DNA of 31,035 nucleotides, taken from the IMG/VR virus record IMGVR_UViG_3300027810_000037, positions 1 to 31,035 of that record. One strand, 5' to 3'. Under the pieces are notes generated by a model. It was not told where the DNA came from. It saw nothing but the letters and a program-made list of their open reading frames with translations, and made no database searches. Each line of letters starts with the position of its first letter. Position 1 is the stretch's first letter. Shown here piece after piece: positions 6,891-17,299 of this stretch. The DNA comes from a virus. A program made the translations under genes and the position numbers.

Positions 6891-9800
6891 TTAATCGTCT
6901 GAGGTTAGATCGGCTATCTTGAAGAGAACCTGATAAGGGGCAAGTCTACGAAGCTTTTCAGCACCGTCAGTCCTGTCAGGATCAGACAGCGCGTTTATGC
7001 CTGTACCTAAGTCAGTTGCTAATCCAAAGGCTGGGCCAAATAGAGCGCCCACAGCGTTGGTAGCTTGGAACCTAGAACCACCAGCACCAAGACCCGTGGC
7101 CTTTTCGATACCAGAAGCATAAGGAGACAACCAAGCTAGTGCGCCTGACCGATCAAGAACATCCCGAACCCACTGACCGTTAGTACGTTCTTTGACCTCA
7201 CCGTGGCGAATCATATCTTTAGTGATTACTACAAGACCGCCTAAAGCCAAGGCCATTGCCATAGAAGCCACAGCATCTGCATCCTTATAGTGGTGCATTC
7301 TCTGAGTCGCAGGGGCAATCATCTTGTTCATGATAACGAAGCCATAGGTTTGGAACTGCATCAACATCTTAGCCACAGGCCCGTCCATTAGTAGAGGTGT
7401 ATCACCAATTCCAGGAGTCATAATTCCACGGTCAGCAGCCTGTCTCATTGATCCGACAAAAGATGTATAAGCTTCACGGCCTTCCGAATACAATGCGTAT
7501 TCATCTTGCATGGCCTTACGAAGAATATCTAAGTCCTCGTCCTTGATCTCGCCTTCACTAAGTAGACGTTTGCCTTGGTCGTATTCCTTACGAGCGGCAA
7601 CATACTCTACTTCGTTACGGGTCTGCCATTTCTCTGCGTTAAAGCTTTTGACTCCACGATCATCAGATATTCCAAACTCTTTAGACATCTTCTTGAACTG
7701 GGCTAATTGATCAGGGCCTATACCTATCGTAGCCAGCTTAGCTCTAGTGAGGTCATCTAGCAGACGGGGGTTAGTAACTAGATCAACTAGCTTGTCCTGT
7801 TGAAAGATCATCGTCATAGCTTTCTGCTTCATGTTCCAAGCAGCTAGTCCAGACATGACGTTAACCTTTTCGTTTAGACCAGCAGTCAAACGATCTATGT
7901 TAGCCGTAACAACTTGCTTTGCAGAACCTGTAGCGCCAATACCGATACCTTGGTTAAAGTTATCCGTACCAGTTAGCTTTAGGTGACGCGCTTGATGCAG
8001 CAATCTTTCAGAAGCAACAGCTATCTTGTGGATTACATCATCAGGAGAGTTCTTTAAGATGTTAGAAGAAGCCCTAAAGTACTTACCAGCATAGACACCA
8101 AAGCCATTAGTCAACACCATGTTAGCGGCGTCAGTAAAGGATGTGACAATAAACTCAGGGCCAAACCGCGTGAAGTTATACTCACGGGCCTTACCTGTTA
8201 TCCAGAACATAGCAGCATCAGTATCATCAGGCATTCCTGCACGACCATAAAGTCGATCAAGTAAACCATCAATGTCTTTTAGTACCTGCTCCTTTTCAGT
8301 AGCTAGGTGTGAGTGCTTTTTGTTCTTACTTCTAAGAGCCTCTATATCGCGGTCATACTTATCCTCGATAATCTTCTTCTGGTCACTAAGATCTAATGAA
8401 GCATCTTTACCAAACACCTTCTTAATAGATAGTCGAGCAGACACTTCTTCCCACTGCTTATCTAGCACTTGATGTAGGTCATTCTTTAATATACCTAACT
8501 CATGTGCTTCTTTAGTTTGTTCGGGGGTCATACGAATACTTCGTGTTTTACTACGACCACCTTGAAACATAGCTTCAGTGAGAACACCTTGTGGAGACTT
8601 GTTGCTTTGCTGTAAGTTACTTACTAGGTCATCTACAGTTTCGCTCATGTTCTTAATAGAACCAGACTTACGCTGAATACGAGTAGCCTTTTGCTTCCAT
8701 TTAGCTGCCCTACGCCAATCACTCTTCATATCCTTATAAGCAGCACGGGCATCTTTATTAAGACCCCTTGCAGACTTTATAGCGGCCTGAGTTGCAGACA
8801 CAGCGACTTCTAAATCTGTGACCTTGGCTTGCTTCTTTTCTATCTTTATAGCGGCTTGTTTAATTGTGGCCCTAGCTTTGTTAGCAATCTGTAGGTACTT
8901 ACCAATCACTTGCTTGTCCACAGTTATGTTACGCCACATATCATCAATAGCTAAAGCATGGTCTATCTCAGCTTTTACAACAGCTTCTTGTGCCACCTTG
9001 TAAGCTTTAGGATCACCTTCTAACGGGCCTTTCTTAGCGGCTTTGTCTAACTTACGAACAGTAGCCGCAGCAGCATTAATAGCTTGTTGAGTTTTAATGG
9101 TTCCCTTATCTACAAAGGCAACTTGCTGAGCATACTCCTTCTCAAGTTTGGCCCTTAGTTCAGCCTGTGAAGCAACGAGTTCCTCTTTAGCACGGACGCG
9201 AGTAGCCTTGTCTAGTTCTATACGTTCATAGGTTGTTCTAACTAGATCTTTAGCAACTTTAATACTTAGGTTTTTAATCCTAGTAGTGCCTTGCCTAATA
9301 ATAGAGGCCGCTGCAACCATATCTTTACGGGCGACTAGTTCTTCCATATGGGCAACCCTAGCAGCTTCGTCTATCTCTGCTAGTTTAACCTCGTAGTTAT
9401 TACCTGCCCAATCTCTAAGGATCTCGCCCTTATAGTTTTGACCTTCTGCTTTAGTAATTACTCGATCTACGACCCCACCGAAATCGCCTTTAATCTGAAC
9501 ATCTTCCAGACCAAACTTAGCGAAGTCATCTAGGCTAATACCGTAGTCCTCTATAAACTCTTCCGTAGGGGAATCTTGGAAGATCTTAATAAAGAAGTCT
9601 TTAGCTTTAAACGCGTCCTCTTTTATGTTCTTACTATTCCATAACTGAGCCATCTTATAGTCATCACCCATACGCATCTTATCGGTGATCAAACCATTTT
9701 CTACCATCATGTCTTCTAGGTGACGGTTGGCATCGTTAATCTTTTTAGTCATATCGTCAGCAGCACTTTTAATAAGCTTTGCATTATCAGGCCCCCAACG

Positions 9801-11126
9801 AGTTTCAATCTTAGCTAGATCGTCAGCACTGGTATAACCATGAAGATTCTTTACAACTATCTCATTAAACTCACTAGGCTTTAGAAGTCCCATGTTAAAG
9901 GTTTCAGCCTGTCCAGTTACGCTCTGCGCCCAGTTAATTGGACGGGTCATGTCAGAGGACAGTTGTTGTGCTATACGGCCTTTACCCGTCATTGCCATGT
10001 TAAGGTTAGTAACAATGTTTTCAGACTGTAGAACAAGAGTGTCATACTCAGTCTTTAAAGCATTCTTAACTGACTCAGCACTTATCTCAGCCTTACCTTC
10101 AGCCGCTCCCTTGCTTACTCGACCACCAGTGTCCATAAGCTTTTGGGTAACACTACGGGCCTCTGCAAGTGTCCAGTTAAATGAGCGACCTATAGGTGTA
10201 GTCCTATCAATCCATCCCACTGCTTTATTAAGGGCATTAGCAACAACACCTCTATTACCATCCATTACTGAAGTGGTAGTGTCTGCAACTCTCATTGCAC
10301 CAGCAGAGTCATTCATAGGGCCAACGAAGTCATCACCCCCACCGCCAATAAACTCTGGATCATTAGACTTCAAAGGTAAAGGCCCAACAAAGTTTGGATC
10401 AGCCGCTTGAAAAACTGGAGCAGAATTTGTAGGCGTAGCTTCTGGAGCGTTCTTAAACGTAGGTACGTTAGACTTCATGCCTTTGTAACCACCAACAGCA
10501 CTCATAAGAGCGGCGCTGGCTAATACGTTTATCAAAGACTCGTCCATTGTTCTGAAGTCTTGCTGTTGGTGCAGAGCGATTTCCTGACCAGCTACCAACG
10601 CACCCGTCTTGAGCGCGTAGTTAGCAGCACTAGCCAAGGTTTTTCCTTTCTTAGCTTGTCCCAATACAGGAACTAAAGTAAGTACATCAAAAAAGGACAT
10701 GCCCATGCCCAACATGATTCCAGTACCATCACCGTTCATCATGTTGTCACGGTTCGTTTGCTCTTTACGAAACCTCTTAGTTCTTTGATTAAAGTGTTCA
10801 AGGTTGTCCACGTTGTCAAACAGACCTTGCCTGACAAAAGTGTCCATATCCTCCAGACCTTCTTTGTTTTCCGTATAGTGACGGTAAACATTAAACATAG
10901 GATCAGGCGCCCCATGAACAAGTTCACCAGAATACGCAAACGTGGAACCTATTAAGGTTTCTTGTTGATAAAAGGATAAAGCTGTTTCAAGAGTTCCCGG
11001 ACTTTCCTCGTCATCTACAGAACGTACATTGGTTCGGGGAGTAAACGTGGTTACTTCACTATCGACAGCTTGAACACGCGTAAACGCATTTTCCGCTGCC
11101 GTTGTTGATGAACGTATCAAGTCCAT
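6891..11126 (-). CDS. Large internal virion (ejection) protein, T7 gp16-like
   Basis: The product has 1411 residues from the ATG at 11126, chosen over an upstream GTG at 11135 because AGGTGA lies just before the ATG. T7 gp16 is about 1318. It belongs to the ejectosome that forms the channel carrying DNA through the envelope. The N-terminus lacks the transglycosylase domain that T7 gp16 carries: no E-S-x-x lytic motif is visible. Residues of roughly 600-900 are Lys/Ala/Glu-rich and probably long helices. The C-terminal part has the gp16-like features MLMQFQTYGFVIMNKMI and a hydrophobic ALALGGLVVIT segment (about 1286-1303). It follows the GH24-containing protein directly and precedes a terminator. 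Family assignment rests on size, order and the C-terminal pattern. Confidence 0.8.
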   Translation of the reverse strand: MDLIRSSTTAAENAFTRVQAVDSEVTTFTPRTNVRSVDDEESPGTLETALSFYQQETLIGSTFAYSGELVHGAPDPMFNVYRHYTENKEGLEDMDTFVRQGLFDNVDNLEHFNQRTKRFRKEQTNRDNMMNGDGTGIMLGMGMSFFDVLTLVPVLGQAKKGKTLASAANYALKTGALVAGQEIALHQQQDFRTMDESLINVLASAALMSAVGGYKGMKSNVPTFKNAPEATPTNSAPVFQAADPNFVGPLPLKSNDPEFIGGGGDDFVGPMNDSAGAMRVADTTTSVMDGNRGVVANALNKAVGWIDRTTPIGRSFNWTLAEARSVTQKLMDTGGRVSKGAAEGKAEISAESVKNALKTEYDTLVLQSENIVTNLNMAMTGKGRIAQQLSSDMTRPINWAQSVTGQAETFNMGLLKPSEFNEIVVKNLHGYTSADDLAKIETRWGPDNAKLIKSAADDMTKKINDANRHLEDMMVENGLITDKMRMGDDYKMAQLWNSKNIKEDAFKAKDFFIKIFQDSPTEEFIEDYGISLDDFAKFGLEDVQIKGDFGGVVDRVITKAEGQNYKGEILRDWAGNNYEVKLAEIDEAARVAHMEELVARKDMVAAASIIRQGTTRIKNLSIKVAKDLVRTTYERIELDKATRVRAKEELVASQAELRAKLEKEYAQQVAFVDKGTIKTQQAINAAAATVRKLDKAAKKGPLEGDPKAYKVAQEAVVKAEIDHALAIDDMWRNITVDKQVIGKYLQIANKARATIKQAAIKIEKKQAKVTDLEVAVSATQAAIKSARGLNKDARAAYKDMKSDWRRAAKWKQKATRIQRKSGSIKNMSETVDDLVSNLQQSNKSPQGVLTEAMFQGGRSKTRSIRMTPEQTKEAHELGILKNDLHQVLDKQWEEVSARLSIKKVFGKDASLDLSDQKKIIEDKYDRDIEALRSKNKKHSHLATEKEQVLKDIDGLLDRLYGRAGMPDDTDAAMFWITGKAREYNFTRFGPEFIVTSFTDAANMVLTNGFGVYAGKYFRASSNILKNSPDDVIHKIAVASERLLHQARHLKLTGTDNFNQGIGIGATGSAKQVVTANIDRLTAGLNEKVNVMSGLAAWNMKQKAMTMIFQQDKLVDLVTNPRLLDDLTRAKLATIGIGPDQLAQFKKMSKEFGISDDRGVKSFNAEKWQTRNEVEYVAARKEYDQGKRLLSEGEIKDEDLDILRKAMQDEYALYSEGREAYTSFVGSMRQAADRGIMTPGIGDTPLLMDGPVAKMLMQFQTYGFVIMNKMIAPATQRMHHYKDADAVASMAMALALGGLVVITKDMIRHGEVKERTNGQWVRDVLDRSGALAWLSPYASGIEKATGLGAGGSRFQATNAVGALFGPAFGLATDLGTGINALSDPDRTDGAEKLRRLAPYQVLFKIADLTSDD

Positions 11127-11140
11127 AAATATCACCTATA

Positions 11141-14100
11141 TTAAACTTTATCCTCATTACCCGCAGCCACTGAGGCCGCGTATTGAGCCGCATACTTTTC
11201 TGGTAACACGTTAGCCATGTAGGCTAGATAGGATGGAATACCGTGAATGCGATTGGCTCCAACAAATGTTAGGGCTTCTTCGTATCGGCGGTTGTAAAGG
11301 CCAAGCATTCGTGATCCGTTAGACTTGTAGAGTATTTCCTCCACAGCCTCTTCCATACGACCACCTTTCAAATGACCTACTAAGTTTTGACCGATTAGCT
11401 TTGGCGAGTTATACGCCATAGACACTAGGGCTAATCTTTGTTGATGGTTAAGGTCTACACCCTTTAAGCGGTTATCAATAACAGACTCGGCTTCATCTAC
11501 AGCAGCATCAAATAACTTACGGCCTTGGGCCTCAGTAATCTCAACCTTTCCAGAATGAACATCATCGAAGTAATTTTCGTTGACCTGCAGTGTCTTAATG
11601 AATAGATCCTTGTGACCCACAGAATCCATGTTGTAACCATAGCCTACAGTTCGGTAACCCTTACCATTAGGTGCGCTCTTAACACCATCCCAGTAAGCAC
11701 CTGACCGCCAAGCTTCACGCTCTGCAATCATTTCAAACCGTTGTGATGTGTACTCTGGATCTGATTCAGTTCCCATATGTTCTTTTACCCTTATGTAAGC
11801 ATCCTGTATAAACCAGGATGCGTTTTCCGCAGCATTAAAAATTCCAGAAGCCGTTATGTCAGGAACAAAACCAGCTTTTAATGGAACAGTTAAACCAACC
11901 GTATCGCTAACTTTTCCAGCTAACTGAAGTTCGTTCATTACGCCTTCTTGGAGTAACGCGCTTTGGTCTATAGCACTCTGAGATTTAGAATGTCTAAGCT
12001 GTTGGTTTAAATCCTCTTGCAAAGGATGATCACCATTACGCTTAGTCTTATCGAAGGCTGGCCCATGATAGCTACGAATAGTCATATCATTCTTATTATT
12101 ACCTTTGCTCATAGTCTTTAACTGAGCATCAGTGTAGTAAGTAGAAGGTCTATTGGTTTTAGCCATGTGAGGAAATACAGCTATGTTGTATCCCATAGCT
12201 TCTGCCGAACCATCTGCTATTGCAGCTTGTGACGTATTTGCAGGGTATACAGCAACAAACTGACTTCCTTCAACCATTGCAACTTCCGCTAAAGCCGCTT
12301 CATCAGTAGCCTTATCGCCTGTAAAAGTTACAATAGATTCCTTAGCTTTGGGAGCGTTACTGTCAGCTATGGCACTGGCTAAGCCTTGACCTAAACTAGC
12401 TGGCGCACCGCCTGTTTTCACAATAGTTCCTAAATCAAAAGCCACCCCTGTACCTAGGAACAACTTCTCCCTGCCAACACCACTATCGGTTGTTAGAGCG
12501 AACTGACCCGAACCATCACCCATAGCAACAAACCCTAAATTACCTTCTACCAGACCTTTAGCACTCCACGCTTGTACAGCGGTGTTCATGTTGTCTGTGG
12601 CATTAATAGGTTTAGTACTATCAAGAGGATTAGGTTGATTGTTTCCTTCTTGCATCTGAATAGAAACGTTACCGTCAATAACAGATAGAAGAGGGGGAAG
12701 AGGTTTAGCATCTTGCCTAAAGACCACCTTACTGCGGCCCTCATTGACAAGATTAGAACTAAGATTAGGAATCATCTGGTTCCAAACTTGGGCAGCTATT
12801 CCTTGAGCATCTAAACTACCACCGCTATTTCTGTCGGTTATAGTCATAGATGTATGAAGGGCTAGGAACTCTTTAGCAACAGCGCCGTTTGGACTAAAGA
12901 AAATATCATCCTCGTCTAGACCTAGTGCTTCGGCAATAGTTTCCATATGATCATTATCATCATACTGAACACCTATGAATGAACTGTTGTCCATTATAGT
13001 TGCGAACATTTCTCCCCTAGTTTCAACACCAAGTTCAAGAAACGTAGCAGCCTCAGTATCTTTAATAAGCTTCACATCTTGAAGTTGCGCCACTAGATCA
13101 AAGTCTTCACTGATAACAGATAGGTCTATGTAGCCTTCCTTAACGGCACTATAGAAAGCAGCAGCCTTATCGTTACCTTTAAGAATATCAGCAGATATAG
13201 CACTATCCACAGCATCCAACTTCTGGAGCATTAGGTAGCCACGCGTCCTTGATACAGGATCGTTTACTGAAGTTAACATACTAGATAAGGAATACTTTAC
13301 CTTGTCTGATACGATACCCGTTGAATCCTTATGATTAAGAATCATGCCCACTGCGTTAGTAGACATAGCTGCATAGTCTTCTTCACTCGCAGTCGTATCC
13401 GTATAGTTAGAAGCAGGGTTATTAGTAATGTAAGCTTGCTGATTACTTTTGAATTCAGCCAAGGGTAGAGAAGAGTCTGACCCCATTGTTGCTGCAGTCC
13501 ATTGTTCAGATAAAGCATTCGCTTCTGCGATTTTTTCAACCTTTGTACTAAGGGCTGAAATCATCTTGTTAGTTCCTACCTCGTCACCATAACGATCACT
13601 ATGCTGTATAAGTTCAAACTGTAGGGCTGCGACTTCTGCCTTACTGTCAGCATTAGGAGTCAATGAGTTAATCTCATTTATAAGAGAGGTAACATTTTGA
13701 TCAGCTTCTAGACCAGATGTTGCTTGATGTTCTTTATATCCAGCATCAAAAAGGTTTGCAGACATCTCAGGAAATTCTGCAGAGAAAGATACAAAACCAT
13801 CATCCTTCGGAATAACCTGCTCGTCAGATAGAAAACGGGCTAGTGGTTTAAACTTACCGTTTAATTTAGCCGAGTTAACATACATTTGTAATATCTTTGA
13901 AGAAGCTTCCGTAAATGTCAATGAAGGTGATATGCCTACTACTCTAGCAATGTCATCTGCAAAGTTATGCCCGTACATCGGCATATCTCTAGTAGCGACT
14001 TCAGTAGAAAGACCATTCATTAGATTAGTTCTATGTGCAGTTTCACGTTCTTCACTGAACTTTGAGATCAAAGGAACTACCTTTTGGTCAAAGTCATTTT

Positions 14101-14779
14101 TGATCTTCTGATCTAATATGTCATTACCCGTAGGGACAAAGTTAACCTCAAAGAAGTCTGTTGCAGTTTGAGCAAAACCTATTTCATTAGTTTCTACATT
14201 AAAGTCTCGAATAACATTTTCATCGAAAGCTTGAAATAGAGAGTTAACTTGTGTGTTAACAACACCTATATTTTCTACAACCTGTAAATTGTGAGCCTCT
14301 TGTTTAGCTTCTGCCTCTGCTTCTGCAAGATACCTATTTACATTTCTGGTAGTAGTATCTCGTTTAGCTTGGGCTATTCGTTCCTGTTTGGCAGCATACT
14401 GGGATAACTCTTGCTCCTTCTTGTTAACCTTTTTACGGTGCTGATACTTAGCCTCTGATCTAATCTCAGCTTTTACCCGATTGCGTTCTGCCTTAGACTC
14501 GCTGGCAACCCGAAGCTGCTCGGCACGTTCTACCTGTACAAGATCCGAATCAACCTTGGCTATAGCGCCAAAGAATCCACTCATTGCTTGTCCCATTTTA
14601 CCGATAGCATTAGCTTCGGCTAAACCACCACTCATAATAGATTGGCTGTTTTGGGTTGCTAGTTTTTGGTTTTGAATTTGTACGGTAGTGGTTGGCCCCG
14701 CGCTAGTCTGAACCTTGGAGTTACTGCGTCCAGATCGGCTAGTGCGTGAACCAGAACCGCCGTTAGATAATTCTGGCAT
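11141..14779 (-). CDS. Internal virion protein with C-terminal GH24 lysozyme domain (T7 gp15 position)
   Basis: The 1212-residue protein occupies the gp15 slot but is much longer than T7 gp15 (about 747). The first 60 residues are Ser/Gly/Gln-rich, followed by a charged coiled-coil region (about 85-155). Near the C-terminus a phage-lysozyme domain is visible: E1022, then GAYWD with D1031, then RTVGYGY with T1044. This matches the E-8-D-x-T triad of T4 lysozyme, with a longer loop between D and T. A helical lobe with LNHQQRLALVSMAYN and a basic NRRYEEAL end the domain at about residue 1170. It should locally cut peptidoglycan during DNA entry. The ATG is preceded by AGGGG. The gene lies between the gp14-like and gp16-like genes. 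Confidence 0.85.
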   Translation of the reverse strand: MPELSNGGSGSRTSRSGRSNSKVQTSAGPTTTVQIQNQKLATQNSQSIMSGGLAEANAIGKMGQAMSGFFGAIAKVDSDLVQVERAEQLRVASESKAERNRVKAEIRSEAKYQHRKKVNKKEQELSQYAAKQERIAQAKRDTTTRNVNRYLAEAEAEAKQEAHNLQVVENIGVVNTQVNSLFQAFDENVIRDFNVETNEIGFAQTATDFFEVNFVPTGNDILDQKIKNDFDQKVVPLISKFSEERETAHRTNLMNGLSTEVATRDMPMYGHNFADDIARVVGISPSLTFTEASSKILQMYVNSAKLNGKFKPLARFLSDEQVIPKDDGFVSFSAEFPEMSANLFDAGYKEHQATSGLEADQNVTSLINEINSLTPNADSKAEVAALQFELIQHSDRYGDEVGTNKMISALSTKVEKIAEANALSEQWTAATMGSDSSLPLAEFKSNQQAYITNNPASNYTDTTASEEDYAAMSTNAVGMILNHKDSTGIVSDKVKYSLSSMLTSVNDPVSRTRGYLMLQKLDAVDSAISADILKGNDKAAAFYSAVKEGYIDLSVISEDFDLVAQLQDVKLIKDTEAATFLELGVETRGEMFATIMDNSSFIGVQYDDNDHMETIAEALGLDEDDIFFSPNGAVAKEFLALHTSMTITDRNSGGSLDAQGIAAQVWNQMIPNLSSNLVNEGRSKVVFRQDAKPLPPLLSVIDGNVSIQMQEGNNQPNPLDSTKPINATDNMNTAVQAWSAKGLVEGNLGFVAMGDGSGQFALTTDSGVGREKLFLGTGVAFDLGTIVKTGGAPASLGQGLASAIADSNAPKAKESIVTFTGDKATDEAALAEVAMVEGSQFVAVYPANTSQAAIADGSAEAMGYNIAVFPHMAKTNRPSTYYTDAQLKTMSKGNNKNDMTIRSYHGPAFDKTKRNGDHPLQEDLNQQLRHSKSQSAIDQSALLQEGVMNELQLAGKVSDTVGLTVPLKAGFVPDITASGIFNAAENASWFIQDAYIRVKEHMGTESDPEYTSQRFEMIAEREAWRSGAYWDGVKSAPNGKGYRTVGYGYNMDSVGHKDLFIKTLQVNENYFDDVHSGKVEITEAQGRKLFDAAVDEAESVIDNRLKGVDLNHQQRLALVSMAYNSPKLIGQNLVGHLKGGRMEEAVEEILYKSNGSRMLGLYNRRYEEALTFVGANRIHGIPSYLAYMANVLPEKYAAQYAASVAAGNEDKV

Positions 14780-14793
14780 AATAATGGCCCCTA

Positions 14794-15363
14794 TTAATAT
14801 TGTGTATAATCTGATTGATCACGGTCAAGCCCCTGTAATTGGAGCTTGTAGTTTCTCTCGTTAGCTTTGTATGAGCCGTAAGAAGATCCTGCGTTTGTTA
14901 TAGAACCTATAGCGTTTGCATTTGCACCAGCTACCGCTGCCGCGCCTTGACTATAAGCTAGTGTGGTTTGATTGAGATAACCCATCTGACCTGCTCGTTT
15001 ATTAGCCTGTAAAGATGCTATCTGATTATCTCTGCTTTGGTTTGTACGAAGTACATCAATGCCTGTGTTATAAGAAGAGTCAAACATTAAAGCGTTATAA
15101 GAGGATACCGAAGCACCCTGCTCACCCATTAATACAGATAGCGACCCTAGTTCACGATTAGATGCACGAATACGGTCTGAAACCGCTGAGTCGTATAACT
15201 CATGTGATTCCTTTTGTAGTCGATTATTCTCTAGATAAGCTAGGTCCAGGTTTTTTTCTTCAGCAGCATAAGCGCGTTCAGTAGACGATTTAGCCACTGA
15301 TGCTTGTTGGGATGCCGCTGCAAGCCCTGCTACCGCAGAGGCGACAATTGCTGTGACGCACAT
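14794..15363 (-). CDS. Internal virion protein, T7 gp14-like
   Basis: The 189-residue protein matches T7 gp14 in size (196) and position, between tail tubular protein B and the large ejection proteins. The N-terminus MCVTAIVASAVAGLAAASQQ is a short hydrophobic Ala-rich segment like that of gp14, followed by a long Gln/Asn/Ala-rich helical stretch and a Gly/Ala/Asn-rich region (GAAAVAGANANAIGSITNAG). gp14 forms the outer-membrane pore of the ejectosome in T7. The gene starts three bases after the tubular B stop. Sequence similarity is only general, so the call leans on order and architecture. Confidence 0.78.
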   Translation of the reverse strand: MCVTAIVASAVAGLAAASQQASVAKSSTERAYAAEEKNLDLAYLENNRLQKESHELYDSAVSDRIRASNRELGSLSVLMGEQGASVSSYNALMFDSSYNTGIDVLRTNQSRDNQIASLQANKRAGQMGYLNQTTLAYSQGAAAVAGANANAIGSITNAGSSYGSYKANERNYKLQLQGLDRDQSDYTQY

Positions 15364-15365
15364 AA

Positions 15366-17297
15366 TTACTCCTGCCTTGTCATTTCGTTAAAGAACCCGA
15401 CCCACCGTGCGCTCGTAATAGTACAAGGCATGTATGAAGGATTAGTGATTTTAATATTTACTGTACTTCCATCAGATCTAATAGGTGCATCAAATACACC
15501 ACTTAAAAGTTCTGGAGTGGCTGTGATAAAATTACCTAGGCTTGTACCGTTAAACGTAAAAGTTCTAGCGGGTCTTTTATCAGGGGTTACTATCACTTGA
15601 AGAAACGCGGTGTCTTTGTAATCAAAGTACATACGCTTTAGCTGAAGCCTTCCAGTAGTAACTGTTGCTTGATTGTCACCCTCTCGTAGGTATTGCTTAG
15701 ACAACTCTACGGACATGTTGTAATTAAACCCTAGGTATATAGGCGTACCACTTTTATCACCACCTACAACAAAAGAATTACCACTAGATGATAGGGGAGT
15801 TATAACAGAACCTTGAGTTCCTATTGGTGCTACAACGCTATCGGCAACCGCAGACATTGTTGTCGAATCAACAGGGTAGGCACTGGTATAAGTAGTTGTG
15901 TTAGATGCTGAATCATAAGTCCCTACAATATACTGCAAGGCATCAAGCCTAAGTGGGTACTTAAAGTTGGTAGGCTTCTCAGCAGCGTTGAGAGACATTT
16001 TCTCAATCGATAGGATTCCGTTTCGTGATATTAAAATAAACACATCACCATCGGTTACAGTTAGATTGTGAAGTACAGATCCTGTACCAAACGTCCACTT
16101 ACCCCAAGCTGATTGTGCTTTATTTTCACCATCCCAATAAGTTTTATAGACATATATAGAGGAACGGTCAGTGCCACTTAACGCAAGAACAGTTCCAGTT
16201 ACAGTGTCTCCAACTAAGCAAGTTATCGGTGCGGGTATGTAGTCAGACGCATGTATTAAAACATCACTAGCAGTGTGACCTACAGATTTATCGCTATAGA
16301 AATATTCAAATAAAACGGCACTGCTACCACTACGAGAAGCAAAGTAAAGTTCATCTCTAAATCCAATAGGGCGACACAAAGGTTCCGAAGTGTATTGTGT
16401 TGCTACATCAATAGTTGTTGTTGTAGGAGTTACAGCAGGATCTCCAGATAGTTCAAACTGTGCTGATTCAGCAGAGCAGAATAAAGCTTTTCTGAATGCA
16501 ACCACATGTCGTAATTTATTTACCTGTGAACTAGAGGCTGTTCTACCAAAAGGATCACTATCAATAACCTGACCCTCAGTCTTGGGCCAGAAGTTTACAT
16601 AATCACCAGACGCTGAGAAGAAAACTGTTTCATCCGATACAATACTTAAACGGTTACGGAAGAATGTGATGTCAGATATACCTTTTCCTACAAAGTCAGG
16701 GGAAGGAATAATAGCTTCTGCTGCTGCTCCTACTGCCCCAGTGTCGGGACGCACACCCCACTCCAAATACATCTTAAATGTGAAAGTACCATCTGCTTCT
16801 CTTACTAACTGGTGAGGCATAGTGTCGTGATGAAACGTACCATCCTCATATATCAATACAGTTTTTAGTTTATTAGCAATAAACGTAACGTCACCCGTTG
16901 TTGCAAACGATAAGTCTTGCGAAGGGTTATCTGTAGATAGGTATCCTAAAGCTGTATCAGGCGCGGTCAGGTTATAAGCTGTTCCTGATGGATCAAATAT
17001 AGCTATGTTGCATCGACCACCGCCTCCACTATCATCAGTATCCTTGCCTATAACTATTAGATACTTCTCGTTAGTGTCGCGCTCATAGCTGTGGAAAGCA
17101 TGGTCAGTAGCATCTACTGGGTCAAGTTGTACATCAGTGACAAACTGAGTTCCCGGCCTTTTAGTGAAACCTCCAGACACAACTGAGAATAAAACATTCT
17201 CTGCTTCTTCAACCTGACCCGGTAGTCTTACGGTATCAGGCTGGCGGCTTACGCCTTGGTACATGGTTCTAAGGGTTTGCTCGACCAGTTTACCCAT
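15366..17297 (-). CDS. Tail tubular protein B (T7 gp12-like nozzle)
   Basis: The 643-residue protein begins with the family signature: MYQGVSRQPDTVRLPGQ at about 13-29, followed by EEAENVLFSVVSGGFTKRPGT. It forms the tail nozzle that contacts the fibre and the cell surface. The body is beta-rich, with FRNRLSIVSDETVFFSASGDY and SAQFELSGD segments typical of these proteins, where 'R-N-R-L-x-F/I' and 'S-x-S-G-D' are conserved. It is shorter than T7 gp12 (about 794), which fits simpler marine members. The gene is separated from tubular A by two bases, consistent with coordinated production. Confidence 0.92.
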   Translation of the reverse strand: MGKLVEQTLRTMYQGVSRQPDTVRLPGQVEEAENVLFSVVSGGFTKRPGTQFVTDVQLDPVDATDHAFHSYERDTNEKYLIVIGKDTDDSGGGGRCNIAIFDPSGTAYNLTAPDTALGYLSTDNPSQDLSFATTGDVTFIANKLKTVLIYEDGTFHHDTMPHQLVREADGTFTFKMYLEWGVRPDTGAVGAAAEAIIPSPDFVGKGISDITFFRNRLSIVSDETVFFSASGDYVNFWPKTEGQVIDSDPFGRTASSSQVNKLRHVVAFRKALFCSAESAQFELSGDPAVTPTTTTIDVATQYTSEPLCRPIGFRDELYFASRSGSSAVLFEYFYSDKSVGHTASDVLIHASDYIPAPITCLVGDTVTGTVLALSGTDRSSIYVYKTYWDGENKAQSAWGKWTFGTGSVLHNLTVTDGDVFILISRNGILSIEKMSLNAAEKPTNFKYPLRLDALQYIVGTYDSASNTTTYTSAYPVDSTTMSAVADSVVAPIGTQGSVITPLSSSGNSFVVGGDKSGTPIYLGFNYNMSVELSKQYLREGDNQATVTTGRLQLKRMYFDYKDTAFLQVIVTPDKRPARTFTFNGTSLGNFITATPELLSGVFDAPIRSDGSTVNIKITNPSYMPCTITSARWVGFFNEMTRQE

Positions 17298-17299
17298 GA

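Noticed and set aside
9892-10410. A 172-codon + strand frame opposite the 1411-aa gene
   Set aside because: It is antisense to a well-supported gene, has no recognisable domain, and no + strand transcription unit is apparent.
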